The position numbers were made by a program, and so were the translations under genes. DNA of 64,000 nt from Nissolia schottii. Lineage: Eukaryota; Streptophyta; Magnoliopsida; Fabales; Fabaceae. Positions 37,223 through 50,448 of this stretch are shown piece by piece (within the stretch, counting starts at the first letter, position 1; the number at the start of each line of letters is the position of its first letter). The notes beneath the pieces are model-generated. The model made no database searches. It was not told where the DNA came from and was given only the letters and a program-made list of their open reading frames with translations. Where the stretch lies: positions 76,847-140,846 of the forward strand of contig QANU01057663.1 of assembly GCA_003254905.1 (NCBI GenBank), written 5' to 3'.

Positions 37223-40200
37223 ATGGAGGTTCCACCTGCTACAAATTCTTCGAATTCTTCGGCACATGGATTCGATCAAAGTGGATCTGTGCATGTTAAT
37301 AACAATGATCATCGTGATAATCAGAAGTACAATGCTATGATGGACTTGATGAGTCCATACTATCTGCATCCAGGAGAAAATCCAGGAGCAGCACTCATTC
37401 CTTTAGTGCTCACCGATCAGAATTATCATGCTTGGGCCAGATCCATGCGTATGGCTCTTAAATCCAAGAACAAGCTTGGCTTCATAGACGGTTCAATCAA
37501 ACAACCTGAGGTTAGTAGCGATCTAGCATTTGCTTGGGAGAGATGCAACACATTTGTGATTTCTTGGATTAATCAGTCATTGAGCCAAGAAATTCACAAA
37601 TCTGTCATGTGGTTAGATAATGCTGCTGAACTCTGGTCTGATTGTGTCATAGATATTTCGATGGTGATGTTTTTCGAATTGCTGAATTGCAAGAGGAGCT
37701 CTATGCAATTAAGCAAGGAGAAATGTCTATCACATCCTATTTTACCAAACTGAAATCAATTTGGGAAGAGCTAGATAATTTTAGACCAGTTCCTGCTTGT
37801 TTATGTGCTGGAAAATGTGACTATAACATGGAAATAGTTAGAAATTATAGAAGGGAAGATTATGTAGTTAGGTTCATCCGTGGCCTGAATGAGCAGTACT
37901 CTGGAGTTAGATCTCAGCTCATGATGATGAAACCTCTGCCTAGCATTAGTGCTGCATTTTCTATGTTAACACAGCAAGAAAGGCAGCTGACCTGTAGCCT
38001 TGAATCAAAGGCATTTCTGAGCAGCACCACTGGACAGAGCACTGGACAGAACATGAGTTCAGGGAACATTGCAGGTTCTGGTGCTGGAACAGCTAGGGGA
38101 AGATCGAGAGGTAGAGGTAGTAGAGGATCAGGTAGGTCTGGTGCTGGAAGAGGCAAGACACACTATGATCCGAATATTACCTGCGGTTTTTGTGCAAAAG
38201 TAGGCCATCCAGTTGAAAGATGTTTTAAGAAGTATCCTCATCTGCTCAAGGAATACAGGGAAAGAGTGGCAAATAATGTCACTACCTCTGCTGATGGTGA
38301 AATTGAAGAAGTCAGCAACTCAAGCAATCAACAGCAGCAACAGGAGGCTGGGAAGGACAACACTGAATTGGTTTTTACTCATGAACAGAAGCAGGCATTG
38401 CTGGCACTGCTTCAGCAAAATTCTCCTCAGGTTCCTCATAGCATTAACCATCTAACCACCTCACTGCCAAATCCATCAGGTATACCAGCATGCTTAACCC
38501 TAGTCTCACATGACCAGAGGCAGTGGGTGATGGACACTGGTGCCACTGACCATGTGTGCCATTCACTCAATGCCTTTCACACATACCACACAATTAAGCC
38601 AATCAATGTAAAACTACCTGATGGAACAATCACTCAAACAAATATTGCAGGGACTGTAATTTTCTCCCAAAGTTTTTTCCTCACAAAAGTGCTTTACATA
38701 CCATCCTTCACTTTTAATCTAATTTCTGTTTCAAGACTTGTTGCATCCCTGCAATGCACAGTGGTGTTTAATGACAAATGTTGTTTGATACAGGATCCTC
38801 TTTTGAAGATGATTGGTATAGCTAATTTGGAGAGAGGCTTGTATACAATGGTTGATCCTGGTCCTCAACAGCTTAAGACAGTTTTAGCTAAGGCCAATAA
38901 TATTGTTGTCAATGACAACAGTTTACAACCTTCTGCAGATTGCATGCATAAGTCTAAACACATTACTTTTCCCTTATGGCACTTTAGATTAGGACATCCA
39001 TCCAAGCATAGGTTTCATATAATGCATACTCAATATCCATTCATTCAATGTAACAATGACTTTGAACCTTGTGATTCTTGTCACTTTGCCAAACAAAAGA
39101 GATTAGCATTTCCTGTTAGTTCCACTGTTTCTCTGGAAGCTTTTGACCTGGTGCATATGGATATATGGGGCCCGGTTTCTACACCATCTACAGGGGGACA
39201 CAAATATTTTTTAACAGTGGTAGATGACAAAACTAGACACACCTGGATATTTTTCATGAAATTAAAATCAGAAGCCAACCAGTTGCTGAAAGATTTTGTT
39301 AACTTTGTACAAGTTCAATTTAACAAAGTTATTAAGACAATAAGAACAGATAATGGGGCTGAGTTCGTTCAAGTAGAATTTTTCAGATCAAAAGGCATAG
39401 TCCATCAAACTAGCTGTGTAGAGACCCCTCAACAAAATGGAATAGTTGAAAGAAAGCATCAGCATATTTTAAATGTCACTAGAGCCTTGCTATTCCAATC
39501 CTCTTTACCTCACTGTTTTTGGAACTTTGCAGTAGGACATGCCATCTATCTTATAAATCGACAACCAAGTAAAATCATTAAGGACAAATCACCTTATGAG
39601 CTGTTGTATAACAGCAAGCCTGAATTGCAAGATATCAAGGTTTTTGGTTGCTTGGCCTTTGCCACAACTTTACAATCTCACAGAACTAAATTTGACCATA
39701 GAGCTAGAAAGTGTATATTCCTTGGATACAAATCCGGAACAAAAGGGGCTATTCTTTTGGATCTAAACACAAGACAAATCTTTATTTCTAGGCATGTTCT
39801 ATTCTATGAGGATAAGTTTCCCTTTTCAAGCTGCAACACTGCCACTTCAGAGAAAACAGAAAACTCATATCATGCAAACTCATATCATGCTTCATCTGCA
39901 TATCATGATCCATTTCTGTATGAGTCACCTTCACATCAGAATCCTGAAATTTCCAACCAAACCCCTGCATCACATACACCCATTACATCACATACACCTA
40001 TTTCCTCTGAACCATCACAGCATAAATCACCCATAGCATCAGCATCTCATGCATCTGACTCAACCACTCCCCTCCCACAGGCCACTACCAACAACCACCC
40101 TCAGAAAAGAGCACTAAGAACCAGACATCCACCCAAGTACCTTCAGGATTACCACTGTATGCAGGTTTCCTCTTCAAATGGTGATTGCCCTTCACCTTCA

Positions 40201-41823
40201 AGTAAGCATTCTCTATCCCGATATTTGTCTTATTCTTCACTGTGTGCTCCTCATAAACATTTCTCTCTAGCCATATCATCTACCTCTGAACCTAGGAGTT
40301 ATGAGGAAGCTGTGGCAGAACCTTGTTGGAAGAATGCCATCAATGCTGAACTCTCAGCACTTGAGGCAAACCAAACCTGGGTTGTTACTTCCTTGCCGCC
40401 TGGTAAGAAAGCTGTGGGCTGCAATTGGGTTTTTAAAGTAAAGTACAATTCTGATGGAAGCATTGAGAGGCATAAGGCTAGGCTGGTAGCTAAAGGTTTT
40501 ACTCAAACCTATGGTATAGACTATTCTGAGACATTCAGCCCAGTTGTTAAAATGACAACCCTACGAGTGCTGTTGGCTTTGGCTGCAGCAAGAGGCTGGA
40601 TTTTGCAGCAGTTGGATGTTAACACAGCCTTTTTACATGGTGATTTGGATGAGGATGTCTATATGAAAATGCCTCCTGGATTGACTGCTTCATCTCCTAA
40701 CTTGGTTTGTAAACTACGGAAATCTCTCTATGGCCTCAAGCAGGCCAGCAGGCAATGGAATGCCAAGTTAGTTGCTGTTTTGATAGGCTCTGGGTTTGTT
40801 CAGAGCAAGTCTGACTATTCACTCTTTACTAAAAGAAGTTCCACTGGTTTCACCATTATTCTGGTCTATGTAGATGACCTTGTGCTTTCAGGTGATGATT
40901 TGACAGAAATTGATTCAATCAAGCAATTACTTGACAGGCTTTTCAAAATAAAAGACTTGGGTAAGCTCAAGTATTTTCTTGGGATGGAGGTTGCTAGGAC
41001 AGCTCGAGGAATTGCCCTTTATCAGCGGAAGTATTGCCTAGATTTACTAAAGGACAATGGCTTCATCGATGCAAAGCCTGTTTCCACTCCTATGGACTAT
41101 CATGCCAAGCTGGCTAAAGATCCAGATGCTGGTTTAGTTGATGTTTCTTCCTATAGAAAGCTCATAGGCAAGTTGCTGTATCTCACTCACACACGGCCTG
41201 ACATCTGCTATGCAGTTGGCCGTCTCAGTCAGTTTCTTGACTGCCCTTCTGCTCTCCATTTACAAGCAGCTCATCGGGTCCTCAGGTATCTCAAGGGGGC
41301 ACCAGCTACAGGGTTGTATTTTCCCTCCAATACTGACTTGGTTCTTCATGGATTTGCTGATGCAGACTGGGGTTCCTGCCCAGATTCACGACGATCAATT
41401 TCTGGCTTTGCCTGTTTCATTGGCCGAGCTATAGTTTCTTGGAAAAGCAAGAAACAAACCACAGTTGCCAGGTCATCAGCAGAGGCTGAGTATCGCTCTC
41501 TAGCTCAGATTACATGTGAAGTTCAATGGTTAATTTCTCTATTACTTGATCTAAATGTGAAGGTTCTTGGACCAGTTTCGGTTGCCTGTGATAATCAGTC
41601 TGCTATTTACATAGCGGCTAATCCTGTGTTTCACGAAAGAATGAAACATATAGAGATAGACTGTCATGTGGTTCGTGATAAAGTGCAAGAGAAGGTGATA
41701 ACACTGAAGGCCATTCACACAAGTAATCAGCTCGCAGATGTTTTCACGAAGCCTCTCGCCCCTGGACCATTCAAGCGTTTATTTGGCAAGCTGGGCATGA
41801 TCAACTTCCATGCTCCAGCTTGA
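37223..41823 (+). pseudogene. Copia B gag-pol, one frameshift
   Basis: The start ATG is 37223 (MEVPPATNSSNSS). The reading frame runs about 1,530 codons to the stop at 41821 with one break, an apparent single-base deletion near 37644 in Gag. Gag has a UBN2-like region (YHAWARSMRMALKSKNKLGF) and an RGRGS-rich stretch. A CX2CX4HX4C knuckle (CGFCAKVGHPVERC) lies near 38181. The protease motif VMDTGATDHVC lies near 38527. The integrase zinc region starts near 38974, with core HMDIWGP, RTDNGAEF and VERKHQH. RT has LVYVDDLVLSGDD near 40863, and RNase H has ARSSAEAEYRSL near 41470. All catalytic motifs look intact. The frameshift could be a sequencing error, in which case this element is full-length and coding. 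Confidence 0.9.
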
Positions 41824-41830
41824 GGGGGGG

Positions 41831-42197
41831 TGTGAGCAGGTTTGAAAGGAGCAAGCTCGAGCAAGCTGAAGAGCAAGCTGGAGCAAGCTGATTGAAACTG
41901 AATAACAGAAGCTGCGGTTTTGGTTTGGTTTCTGTTATGGTTCGCTTGATAAGTTAGTTGCTAAAGTTAGTTTGTGTAAAATGCAAATGCAAATGAAATG
42001 TAACTTCATTGCGCTATTTATGTTGAATTTAGTTGAGCATGTACATATATATACAGCACTTTGCTGATTGTAAATACAGTTTTTGAAGATATACAACTTA
42101 AATCAAATTCATCTCCCTCTCTCGCATCTCTCTTTCATTTTCTCTGCCTTTCTCGGCATTTCTGCGTGTACCATGGAATTTAGTGTGAAAATTCACA
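41831..42197 (+). repeat. 3' LTR of copia B
   Basis: 367-bp partner of the 5' LTR, followed by GAGTT. Confidence 0.95.
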
Positions 42198-42520
42198 GAG
42201 TTTGTTATGGGAAAGGCCATGAATGTAGTATCATCTTCTCTCTGAAATTCTCTTTTACTCATCTTGTCAACCTTGCTAACCCCTTCTGTTCCCTTCAGGT
42301 AACTGACACCGATAACTTGCCGGTGAAAAGCGCAACCGCGGACAGCAGTCCTTTATCCCCTCGGGTGAACTCGTTGGGGAGGCTGCTGTTGTTGGTGATC
42401 GGGAGCAACCTGTCCCTGCGCCCTGAAGTTTCCTACTCTGTTTCTTAATTGTTTGCTGTTCTGTACTTGTGCACTGTTTCATTTTCCAGTGTTAATAATC
42501 CATTTAACTCATAACATAGT

Positions 42521-43019
42521 AGAAGTTTTTGTTTTTGTTGAGAACTGACATATAAGATGGGATGATGAGTGATACCAACTATTCATTTAACAAATAAGGG
42601 AAGAGATACAAGAGATGAGAGCAATGGTAGTAATTTAATTAATGCTGCCCTTTCCACGCTTTTATGTGTGGTTGGCTCTTATGACATCTAAGAATTTTCA
42701 AGTGTTATGTTATTTATTGGAAAATGTTATCTACATTGGTTAAATTACAAACATTTTAAGTATTTATATAACTTTTTTTTTGGACTGTCACATCTTACTT
42801 ACAAAATTATATTTTTCACATGTGCACCGTCCATCTTTAAATTCTACCATTGAATCATCCGCTAACATAACATGTAAATAAATGAATATATAATTAAATT
42901 TTCTCCAAATTCGCCAAACTGATTGACGAATTTCTATTGAACTGCAACTTTCCTTACAATCCGCCAAACTTCATGTCGATTTGTCATTGAATTTGCCATC
43001 CTTGTTGTGTTAATTTTTT
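42521..43019. other. Upstream flank of callose synthase copy 2
   Basis: 42521-42650 matches 7110-7240 of copy 1, including the ACATATARSATGGGATGA stretch. The remainder is AT-rich with no gene. Compared with copy 1, the roughly 11 kb that includes the MULE nest is absent here, so these two flanks show the locus without that insertion. Confidence 0.6.
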
Positions 43020-46000
43020 TAGTCCCACTTTCTTTTTAGTCCTGGCGGTTTCTTGTTAAATTAAATAGAGTTGGGTTGTTTTTTTTATCAGACATGTTAG
43101 TCTCTCTTACAAAAACATGTTTTTTTTTTTTTCAATGATATTGATTTCTTTCACGAGTATTATGTACACTTCATGCCACTACTATGTAACCTCTGTAAAC
43201 AACTCCTGCAAACAAAAAAAACAATCATTCTGAACAAATAATGTTTCTAACAAAAAAATCAACGCTCTAAAATAGACAAACTAACACTCTAAAACAAAGA
43301 AATCAACACTCTAAAACAGATACACCAATACACCAAAATAATGATAAATAAACTAATACTAGTAAACTAACACGATAAAATAAACCAACATCTTAAAAGA
43401 AAAAACCACCAACAACAAAGTTACGGAAAGAAGAAGAAGAAGAAGAAGAAGGGATAACACATACCTTAAACGACAAAAAAACGATGAACAAGCAACGACG
43501 AAGATGAAGAAGCGAAGATGGGTTTGTTCATGGAGGACTGGAGGATCTGATGAAGAGCTTGAAGGGGCAAGAAGCAAGGGTTCATTCTTGCTTTCAAGCT
43601 CTAGGAGTAAAAGAAAGAGAAAGTGAGGCAAAGAGAAAGAGAGAAAGCGAGTGAGGTAAAGGAGAGAGAAGAATTCTTTTTAATTATATATGAACCTCAC
43701 ATATTTGTTGTATTCTACAATAAGTTTATCTTATTACAATATTACATATGTTGTCCATGTGTAGTTGTCAAATTTATTGTTTACCAAGCATTTCTCAAGT
43801 AATACAAGATGACTCATAAAAATATAAATACTACAACTTCCGTAGGTCATAACAAACTTATTTAAGTCATGTAATAAAAACTTATTTAATTAAAATGACT
43901 GTTTTTTTACATGAGGTTTAAACTCTAAGACCTCATGAAAACTATCAAAGCCGCTCACCACATTAAAATGACTAATAAAGTGTTATCTTGATCAACTGAT
44001 ATCAGTAAACCTTATTAAGAATTACATTTTGTTTTTTAAAAAGATATTAGGGTTGATCAGACACATTATTTGTTCTCTATAAAAATTAAACACAACTCCT
44101 TGAAATTATCTATTAGTACATGATTAAGAGAGATGTCACTTGGGTGAGTAATTCTAGACTTAAGAATTACATTTTTAATATTTGAAAAAACAATTTCAAA
44201 TGATCTCTCAAAATATAAAATAGAACTGAAAAGAAGGGGAAGATAAAATAAAATTTAAAAAATAATTACCTCTAATCTATATTAGTTATGGGGTGCACAA
44301 TTTAATCCAAACAGTGGTCACTAAAATATCCAACAGAAAAGGGGGGAAAAGACATCTTAGTTGGAATTCCACTACTTTACTGCATAGTGCATACCTTGTG
44401 TTGTGCTGGTTGGAAGTAAACCACAGTTTGAGTTTATCTTACAACTTTATATATTGACTTTAAAACAAAACCGATGACGATGGAGAGGAAAAGGAGGGAG
44501 AAAAGCAAGGGGTATGAGTGTATCATAATCAAAATTAGGCAGATGTTGAATCAAGATGATTCATTAAGATTAGGTATATGAGTGTATACACTTTGCTAAG
44601 TAAAGTGGGTACATTTAAACACACTTTAAAAATGTGACCAAATATAGTAAGTATTTAGCAATACCTTCCCGTGTTTAATCACACTTCCCAAATAGTTTAG
44701 CAACATTTTTCTTATGTATTTAACAACAATTAAGTTTAGTCACACTTCTTAAATACATTTAACCACAATTTTAAATGAGGCTAAGTGCAAGGTTCATCAC
44801 ATATTTTAGTTCTCATTGTTAGCAAAATTCATCAAATTAGTCATTGACGTTTCAATTCATTTAATTTTATCCATGACGTTGACAAACCTCTATCACGTTA
44901 ACTCTTAATTTTACCTCACTAACGCCCGTTGATGTGGCACGTTAAGTGCCACGTGGCCATGGCTCGTAAATGCTTGTGTGACATGTACATATTATCCCGA
45001 GAACATTGTATTAGTTCCTGAGTTTTTTGAAATCCGTCATTTTCGTTCTTAAGAGTTTTTTGAAATTTGTTGATTTTGTTCCTTAAATATTCAAATTACA
45101 TCAAATTAGTCTTTGTCCCAAATTAATCACATATCTCCCAAATTAAAATCCTAACTAACCTAATTAACCTCTAATAATTAAATACTAATTAACTAATTAA
45201 TACTAATTAAAATACATAATTAATATATCCAATTAACAAAATAATCATTCTCTAAAAGGCAGACCTCACATTCATCTCTCTTATTCTTTCTTTATTTCTG
45301 TTCAATGTTTTCGTTTTAGGTTTTATAAATAATATTTTCGATTATGGACTGTAATTTATGTCCCGCATTAGACAATCCACACTTGTTTCTTAGATTTGGG
45401 TTTTAGTGGAGTTTGACCTCTTTTTGTTTTGAAAAAAGATTATCTGAAGTGAGGATCTCATTATTAGATCAATAAAGAACAAAGTGACACTCATTCTTAT
45501 TTTATTAATTTAATGGTAAAATATCTCATTTTATCCTTTAAAGTGAGGGATTTCACTTTAAAAGTTTATTGCTCGTTTGTTTCTCGATTTTGTTTCCTTA
45601 GTGGAATTCATTCGCTGCCTTTACTCATGGACGTAGGCTTTAAGCCGAACCACATAAATTTATTGTGTCATTTTTTATTTTTCCACTTGCTTAATTTTGT
45701 GTTACTTTATTTGTATCGTTCGGGACCCGTCACATTTTCTAATAGTGATATAGAGCTGTAATCGAGTTTTAGAAAAATTTAATTTAAAGATGTCATTCAT
45801 GAATTTGATATTCATCGAGTCAATTTTATTCGGTGCACGTTAGACAAAGCCTCATCTTCATACTTTATAGTAATTATCGATAGATTGAAGGGGATGAGAA
45901 AAAGCACTATGTCATCATATTAGTATCACTGAAGTGATGTTTGAATGAAGGCGGGCAGAGCACTATGGGCCGTCAAAAATCAATTTATGGTGTCCACATA

Positions 46001-46590
46001 CTGCAAGGTTAGTTCATTGTAGTCTTTCGGGATTGCCTAAAATACGACAAGCACCCAATAAAACATTCATTGACTAGATTATTATTTTTGCGTTTGCATT
46101 ATTGTCCATCTTACAGCATGGATCGTTAACAGAACGAGACTAAAGTTCTAGGAAATTTATTTAGGCATGGATCGTAACACAAGGCATCTTCGGGGGATTT
46201 TGTCTACATATGGTGTCAGTAAATTGATTTATAGCATGACTTCTGTGTTGCTTTCAAGCAAAGAAATTGCATGAAATTGGGATAAGTGTCAATGAGGCTC
46301 TTGAAGGAAAGAAAAAAAAAGGGTCAACTTAATCTCTAAAATTTTTTAAATATTTTTCACATTAGTCCCTCAATTAATGAGACTGTTAACGAACACTAGT
46401 GTGTCCACCAATCCCTCCGTTTCTCTCCTCTCCTCACAAAACAACATTGTCTAGTTTAAAAAAAACCTAAAAACGCCCCACTACCCCAAACCCATTCCTT
46501 CCTTCTTTCTTCCCCCTCCATGTCTCTTCTTCTTCCCTCAACCCCACCATCATCCACTGCCATAGCCCATCCCTTTCCACTCCTCATCAC
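43020..46590 (+). repeat. Segmental duplication, unit copy 2 (partner 18524-22422)
   Basis: Collinear with 18524-22422. It lacks the 230-bp MITE present in the partner. It ends abruptly near 46590, inside the MULE-like element, and continues with unrelated sequence (AGAGGTATTCTTTGC). The open frames 43359-43631 and 45513-45761 are low-complexity or not conserved as proteins, so no gene is called. Confidence 0.88.
46267..46590. mobile_element. Truncated left end of the MULE-like element
   Basis: Matches 22070-22422, the left inverted repeat and start of the interior. The right half and right inverted repeat are missing. A short deletion also removed the outermost bases (AAATTGCATGAAATTGGG here). 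The truncation point coincides with the end of the segmental duplication. Confidence 0.7.
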
Positions 46591-47170
46591 CCAGAGGTAT
46601 TCTTTGCACCCCTAGTTTAACACCTAAGCAAGCACATAATTCGCGGATTAAATTTTCATTCTTGCCACCCCCTAGAAAGCAAAGAAAGCTATGGTAAAAA
46701 AAAGGTTTGCTTTGTTAAAGCAAAAATTAATATGTAAAATAATAAAGTAGAACTTTACAAAGGGTTTATTATATAAATTTTCATACAAATATTAAATTTC
46801 AATAAATATGAACTTTTTGCAAATGAGGAAAAGAAAGAATAAAAATTAAAAAAATAATAATAGAAAATTTATTCAAGAGAGATACATTTTTAATTTTAGC
46901 ATTTGATAATTCTTAAAGTATTTTAGGTGTATATTTTATTCCCAACACAAACACTGAAATTGAGACCCGATTTCAATTTCAAGCACTAATTTCATGCCCA
47001 ATTTCAGGCGCTCAATTCCAAACGTCAACCGGACATAAGAGGAACAATATATAGTTAAACATTTTCTTATGCATGGCAGTTTATTAAAGACACAAAAATA
47101 AAAATTACTAACAAGTAACAGCATATTAATGACAAGAGCATAAGAAGCTATCTAGAGTTTTCCATTCTGT
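46591..47170. other. Intergenic DNA and probable 3' flank of the small minus-strand gene
   Basis: AT-rich, with no gene seen. The region just below 47171 should hold the 3' untranslated sequence and polyadenylation signals of the gene at 47171-50222. Confidence 0.5.
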
Positions 47171-50100
47171 CTAGATTGTGTTGTTGTCTCCAGGGGCAGC
47201 TGTAAAATTACGTCTCTCCTCCGAATTAGCAGTGATAACTGGCATCCACACATCAGCTGTATCACTCAAGAGTGACCGTACCTGTGGATCTGCAGCCATG
47301 GTTGATGATATCATCTCATCAACATCATCCAATTTAGCTGATAATTTGTCCAACTCCTTAGCTATTTCCAACTACGTAGACATGGAACAAGGAAAAATGT
47401 TATGTCATGCCAGTATCGAACAACTTAAGTTTTAATAGAGATGGTTATTGACATGGTATTAGACCTTCTATGACTAAAAGGTCTATAAATATTGTTCACG
47501 CTTCAAGCTAAAAGTACTCTTGCGTGAGAGAGCATGTTAAGATATAAAATCATTCAATTACTCCTACCCAATAGGCAATAACTTAAACTACTTGGAGATA
47601 TGGTTCTTGACACTATGCATTGAGGTAAAGGCTAAAGCATAGAGTGAAACTGAAAACTACCTCGTTGAGCTGCTGGGCTGACTTTGTAGGAACTTTTGTG
47701 ACCTCTAATCCAAGAGCTTCAATTTTAGAACGCAGTTCAACTTCTTCTTGATTTGTCAGGGATTCCACCTACACAGTTAAGTTTACCATCAAAACATGCG
47801 CGATTATACAGACCAAAGATCAGTACAGAGATAGTGTGGTGGAAGAGGAATGACAAATGGGATTCAAAGAAGCTGCATGCATATGCAATCTTCTTCATTA
47901 CTTTAGGTGCTAGAATGCTTGAGTGATTTAAAAGTTTGCAATTTCTAGAAGTAGTGGCCAAAGCTAACGAAATTATGAGTATACTACTTACCCACACTCA
48001 TCAAGGGGAAAAAAAAAGTAGTCTAACATTTTGCTGATTTACAAGAACAATTGAAAGTTGAAACCTATGAAGCATAGACACAAGACACAACACGGTATCT
48101 ATATATAATTCAAAATTTAAGGAAAAAAAAATTCACAATATATATATATATATGTATGTTTGTATATATTTCAAAATTCACAATAATATCTTGATATACT
48201 CATAGATGTCCAACTATCAATTTTTACTACTTTTTAAACCCCTTTCAAAATATATGCAACACTTAAGGTATATGTCATGCATTACTAGTTATTTCAAAGC
48301 AAAGATGTGTACGGACTGTCCAGGCCGCATCTTGCACATGTACGCCCCATGTCTGAGCCGGGAAAAAAAATTAATTTGAACATGTTTTTGACGCGTGTCC
48401 TGAAGTGTCGGACACCAGCATGTGTCCAACATGGGGACACACCGTTGAAGAGATGAGTCCATGCTTCATATGTCGAAACAAGTCAAATTAATTGTAGAAA
48501 GCTGGTAGTCTAGGATCATAGATAAATGAAACAAAGATGAGAGGGTGCTAGGAAGATATTCTTCACGGGGAAAAGTACCGATCTTGCCCTAAGCTTAAAG
48601 CCTACAACACAAGAAACTCTGTTCACTACAGTGCAAAAGATTGTGTGTAATTCACAGTACAGACAATGTGGAGAAATCTGTAACTCCGTAGATTTCAAAA
48701 AGTATGGATACTATATCCTCACTTCTGCTCAATTATCTCCAAACTTTAAAGACCAAACACGACTCACATCAATCAATAATTCATTCCAATCACTTCTGTT
48801 ATAGGCAGGCATGCATACTTATCTTGTTTCTTTCGCCCTATAATGATCCAAACCTTATACATAACTGAAACAAAAGAAATGCAATCATCTTAATACATGC
48901 AAAATTATGCTACAAGGTCAAGGAAAATATATCAGAGTTTCAGGGAGTACTATACTTCTTGATTATGAAGCACAGACACGGCAGCGACCTTGCCATACCG
49001 GTGTTGGATATGTATTTGACATTAACACATGGATAACACACCAATGAACTAGAGACAATGCCATTGGTTGTCCAACAATTTATCTTACCACTTATATTTA
49101 TCCTACAAACTTAAATCAGTGCATCCAGAGACAAATTGCTTCACTCTCCCGAACTCACAATCTTTTAGAACAAGGAAAGGTCAAAAAAGCATATAATTTC
49201 ATGATCGGTTTGCTCTAGTACAACTTTATCACCTATCTTCTAGGAACTACACAACTATAGATAAATTGGATTAGCCAACCGCATTTTCACAGTAACCAGA
49301 TAAAGAGAAACCATGAGAAGTATTAACCATCAAGCAATTAAAAGAAAAATACCCATCACGCAATTACATTGACAAATAATAAAAAGTATGTAAAGAGGGG
49401 CAGTGTCAATACTCCGGACGACGATTAGTCTCACTCGGAAAGGGTGTGATGAAACCTCATGAAGATAAAAACAATAATAAAATACCAAGAGTGCCTGACA
49501 CTAGCCCAATGTTGAAAGTGGATGACTCATAATGGAATTGAAGGGGAAGGCAGAGAGTGGTGTACAGCAGAACATGTCACTCTCTGGTTTGGTTGTTCAA
49601 CAAGTTTAATGAGGGAAGGAAAAGGAAAAGGAAATGGGTGCGATTCCTAACTCCCCAATTTAGAGGGTCAAAAAACTAAAGCTTTGGTTGGCATGACCAT
49701 TGTCATTCTACTCCCTCCTTTTAAATTACTTCCAAGTTCCAAAAGTAATTTTCTCAAGCTTGGTCATCTGGCTTCATTTCATTCTTCCTTTGCCATACAT
49801 CCAAACATAGGCCAAAACCAACATATATTAAATTCCAGTGTGTAAAAAAATACCAATCAAACCATGAATCAACAATATATTTGCAAGACAATCGCAATTC
49901 TGACTATTCACGAATCTTGGTGGAAAGAATCTCCATAAGATGACGGAAGATTACATACCCAGATCATCAAGTTCCGTGAAAGGAAAACTAGAAACGTAAT
50001 TCCCAATTGCCCACATAGAAAACCAGCCCATAGTACACAAACATCATAACCGAACAAAGTATTCAGGACACGATAAGCAATATTATCACAATTCGCAACA

Positions 50101-50222
50101 AATACATAATGAAGAATGATTGATGTTTGATGAAAGTTTTAGAGGATGGAAAGCAGAACCTGGTGGAGGAGATTGGAGAGGAGCTGGAAGAGCTGTGCGT
50201 CGGGTTTCCCTTCCTCCGCCAT
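47171..50222 (-). CDS. Small conserved plant protein of unknown function
   Basis: Three coding exons: 50222-50160 (MAEEGKPDAQLFQLLSNLLH), 47768-47661 (VESLTNQEEVELRSKIEALG) and 47371-47171 (LEIAKELDKLSAKLDDVDEM onward). Borders are GT..AG, phases agree, and the product is 123 residues. The middle looks like a coiled coil with heptad leucines, followed by ADVWMPVI and a polar tail. There is no signal peptide or membrane span. I recognise it as a type conserved in plants but cannot give it a function. The first intron is long (2.4 kb). The start ATG sits in a favourable context after a short leader; the gene head lies next to the LINE at 50.4 kb. Confidence 0.8.
47769..50159 (-). other. Intron 1 of the small minus-strand gene
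   Basis: 2.4 kb of AT-rich sequence with a short TA run near 48140. No exon or defined mobile element was recognised inside. The open frame at 48516-48698 has no supporting features. Confidence 0.6.
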
Positions 50223-50448
50223 GAGAATCAGATTTCTTCGAGAAACCAGGACTCGTGTATGTGCAAACGCCTTCGTTCAGTTTTATTTGCCAACAAAGCG
50301 CGTGCTCTTCACGTCATAGAGGGAGTACCTAGTGAAAATAGTTCAGTCTTGCTTATTGTACACTAAATTAAATTGAGAACTATACATTAAATTGAGAACT
50401 ATTCGCACAAAATAAAAAAATAAATAATATCAAAGACATAATGAATTG

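Larger units (their letters stand above)
36604..42197 (+). mobile_element. Copia-type LTR retrotransposon B, very young
   Basis: LTRs are at 36604-36980 (377 bp) and 41831-42197 (367 bp). By eye the only difference is one 10-bp unit of a GAGCAAGCTG tandem repeat. The TSD GAGTT is on both sides (36599-36603 and 42198-42202). The primer-binding site TGGTATCAGAGCTTC follows the left LTR (36981). The polypurine tract GAGGGGGGG precedes the right one. LTR termini are TGTGAG..TTCACA. TATA-like TACATATATATACAG is near 36825. It is almost complete and potentially a recent or active family. Confidence 0.95.
36201..42516 (+). mobile_element. Probable solo LTR (about 0.5 kb) holding a MITE and copia B
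   Basis: Compared with copy 1 (near 7090), everything between 36201 (TGTATGCAACGG) and 42516 (ACTCATAACA) is inserted. TAGT is present on both sides (36197-36200 and 42517-42520), and the ends are TG..CA. After removing the MITE and copia B about 0.53 kb remains, with no coding sequence, fitting a solo LTR. Only four bases of TSD match, so the exact class is uncertain. Confidence 0.62.
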
